Assembly (NCBI GenBank): GCA_040387055.1
Contig: JAZKEM010000242.1
Span: 1 to 12,997, forward strand
DNA: 12,997 nt
Source: Stenotrophobium sp040387055
GTDB lineage: Bacteria > Pseudomonadota > Gammaproteobacteria > Nevskiales > Nevskiaceae
Direction of reading: 5' to 3'
Part shown: piece after piece, positions 12,636-12,997 of the stretch
Position numbering within the stretch: the stretch's first letter is position 1
Layout: each line of letters starts with the position of its first letter
Translations under genes and position numbers: made by a program
The notes under the pieces: model-generated
The model's database searches: none
What the model saw: the letters and a program-made list of their open reading frames with translations, nothing else
Told to the model about the DNA's origin: nothing

Positions 12636-12997
12636 ATGACCGCTAAAACGCTCTACGACAAATTGTGGGATGCCCACATCGTCCGCGACAACGGCGACGG
12701 CTCCGCGCTGATTTATATCGACCGCCATTTGGTGCACGAAGTCACCAGCCCGCAGGCTTTTGATGGCTTACGCATCAACGGCCGCAAGCCTTGGCGCATC
12801 GACGCTAACCTGGCGGTGGCCGACCACAACGTGCCGACTACGGATCGCTCGCAAGGCATCGCGGATCCAATCTCACGCACACAGGTGGATGCACTCGATA
12901 GCAACTGCGCCGAGTTCGGCATCACCGAATTCCGTATGAACGATTTGCGTCAGGGCATCGTCCACGTCATCGGTCCTGAGCAGGGCGCAACCTTGCC
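12636..12997 (+). CDS. leuC: 3-isopropylmalate dehydratase large subunit, N-terminal part
   Basis: The frame runs off the right edge after 120 codons of a protein normally about 470 residues long. LeuC with LeuD isomerises 2-isopropylmalate to 3-isopropylmalate in leucine synthesis, using a [4Fe-4S] cluster. The N-terminus MTAKTLYDKLWDAHIV, then DGSALIYIDRHLVHEVTSPQAF, the NLAVADHNVPTTDR motif and RQGIVHVIGPEQGATL are all typical; the cluster cysteines lie beyond the window. The start ATG 12636 has AAAGGA 4 nt upstream. It is probably followed by leuD and leuB outside the window. Confidence 0.96.
   Translation, partial: MTAKTLYDKLWDAHIVRDNGDGSALIYIDRHLVHEVTSPQAFDGLRINGRKPWRIDANLAVADHNVPTTDRSQGIADPISRTQVDALDSNCAEFGITEFRMNDLRQGIVHVIGPEQGATL

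Noticed and set aside
12581..12646. 21-codon frame in the leuC leader that could be an attenuation peptide
   Set aside because: It has only one leucine codon, no run of Leu codons, no ribosome-binding site and no downstream terminator; it overlaps the leuC start out of frame.
1..12997. Search for CRISPR arrays, tRNAs, insertion sequences or phage genes
   Set aside because: I saw no regularly spaced direct repeats, no cloverleaf-like sequence, and no transposase, integrase or phage-like protein among the genes.

Overview
The window carries fourteen protein-coding genes, two of them cut by the window edges. It looks like ordinary chromosomal housekeeping DNA from a Gammaproteobacterium of moderately high GC content. 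Reasons for that placement are the LapB heat-shock/LPS protein at the left edge, the order prmB - aroC - MFS transporter (an arrangement I recall from Pseudomonas), a BepA-type periplasmic protease, proteobacterial phosphatidylserine decarboxylase, and a LysR regulator divergent from leuC. The genus cannot be fixed from this sequence. There is no tRNA, rRNA, CRISPR array, transposase, integrase or phage gene, and no gene-free stretch longer than about 140 bases.

Layout. 1-1624 (+): the end of lapB, then a stand-alone NAD-dependent epimerase/dehydratase starting with TTG. 1627-5185 (-): a leftward run of SCO-type copper chaperone, PCu(A)C copper chaperone (4-nt overlap), phosphatidylserine decarboxylase and BepA-like metalloprotease; that is two envelope copper-delivery proteins, then membrane-lipid and outer-membrane quality control. 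5264-8559 (+): prmB, aroC and an MFS transporter. The prmB-aroC junction holds an unusual 137-nt unit. 8556-10881 (-): a tight four-gene operon of NTF2-like protein, GFA-type zinc protein, GNAT acetyltransferase and nitrilase-family hydrolase, all overlapping or 6 nt or less apart. 10973-11635 (+): a DedA membrane protein. 11632-12495 (-): a LysR-type regulator, divergent from leuC (12636 to the window end), with a 140-nt intergenic region holding two LysR-box-like dyads three helical turns apart.

The most unusual feature is just upstream of aroC. The first eight codons of aroC (MSGNTFGR) occur twice, 137 nt apart, with four nucleotide differences that are all synonymous. The first copy sits one base after the prmB stop, where an operonic aroC start would be expected. 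It opens a 42-codon reading frame that runs through a cluster of strong palindromes and stops on the Shine-Dalgarno sequence of the real aroC. This looks like a small palindromic repeat inserted at, or recombined into, the aroC start, leaving a relic start codon or a leader peptide. The second most interesting region is the NTF2-GFA-GNAT-nitrilase operon, whose last two genes match the domain order of proteins known as GNAT/carbon-nitrogen hydrolase fusions.
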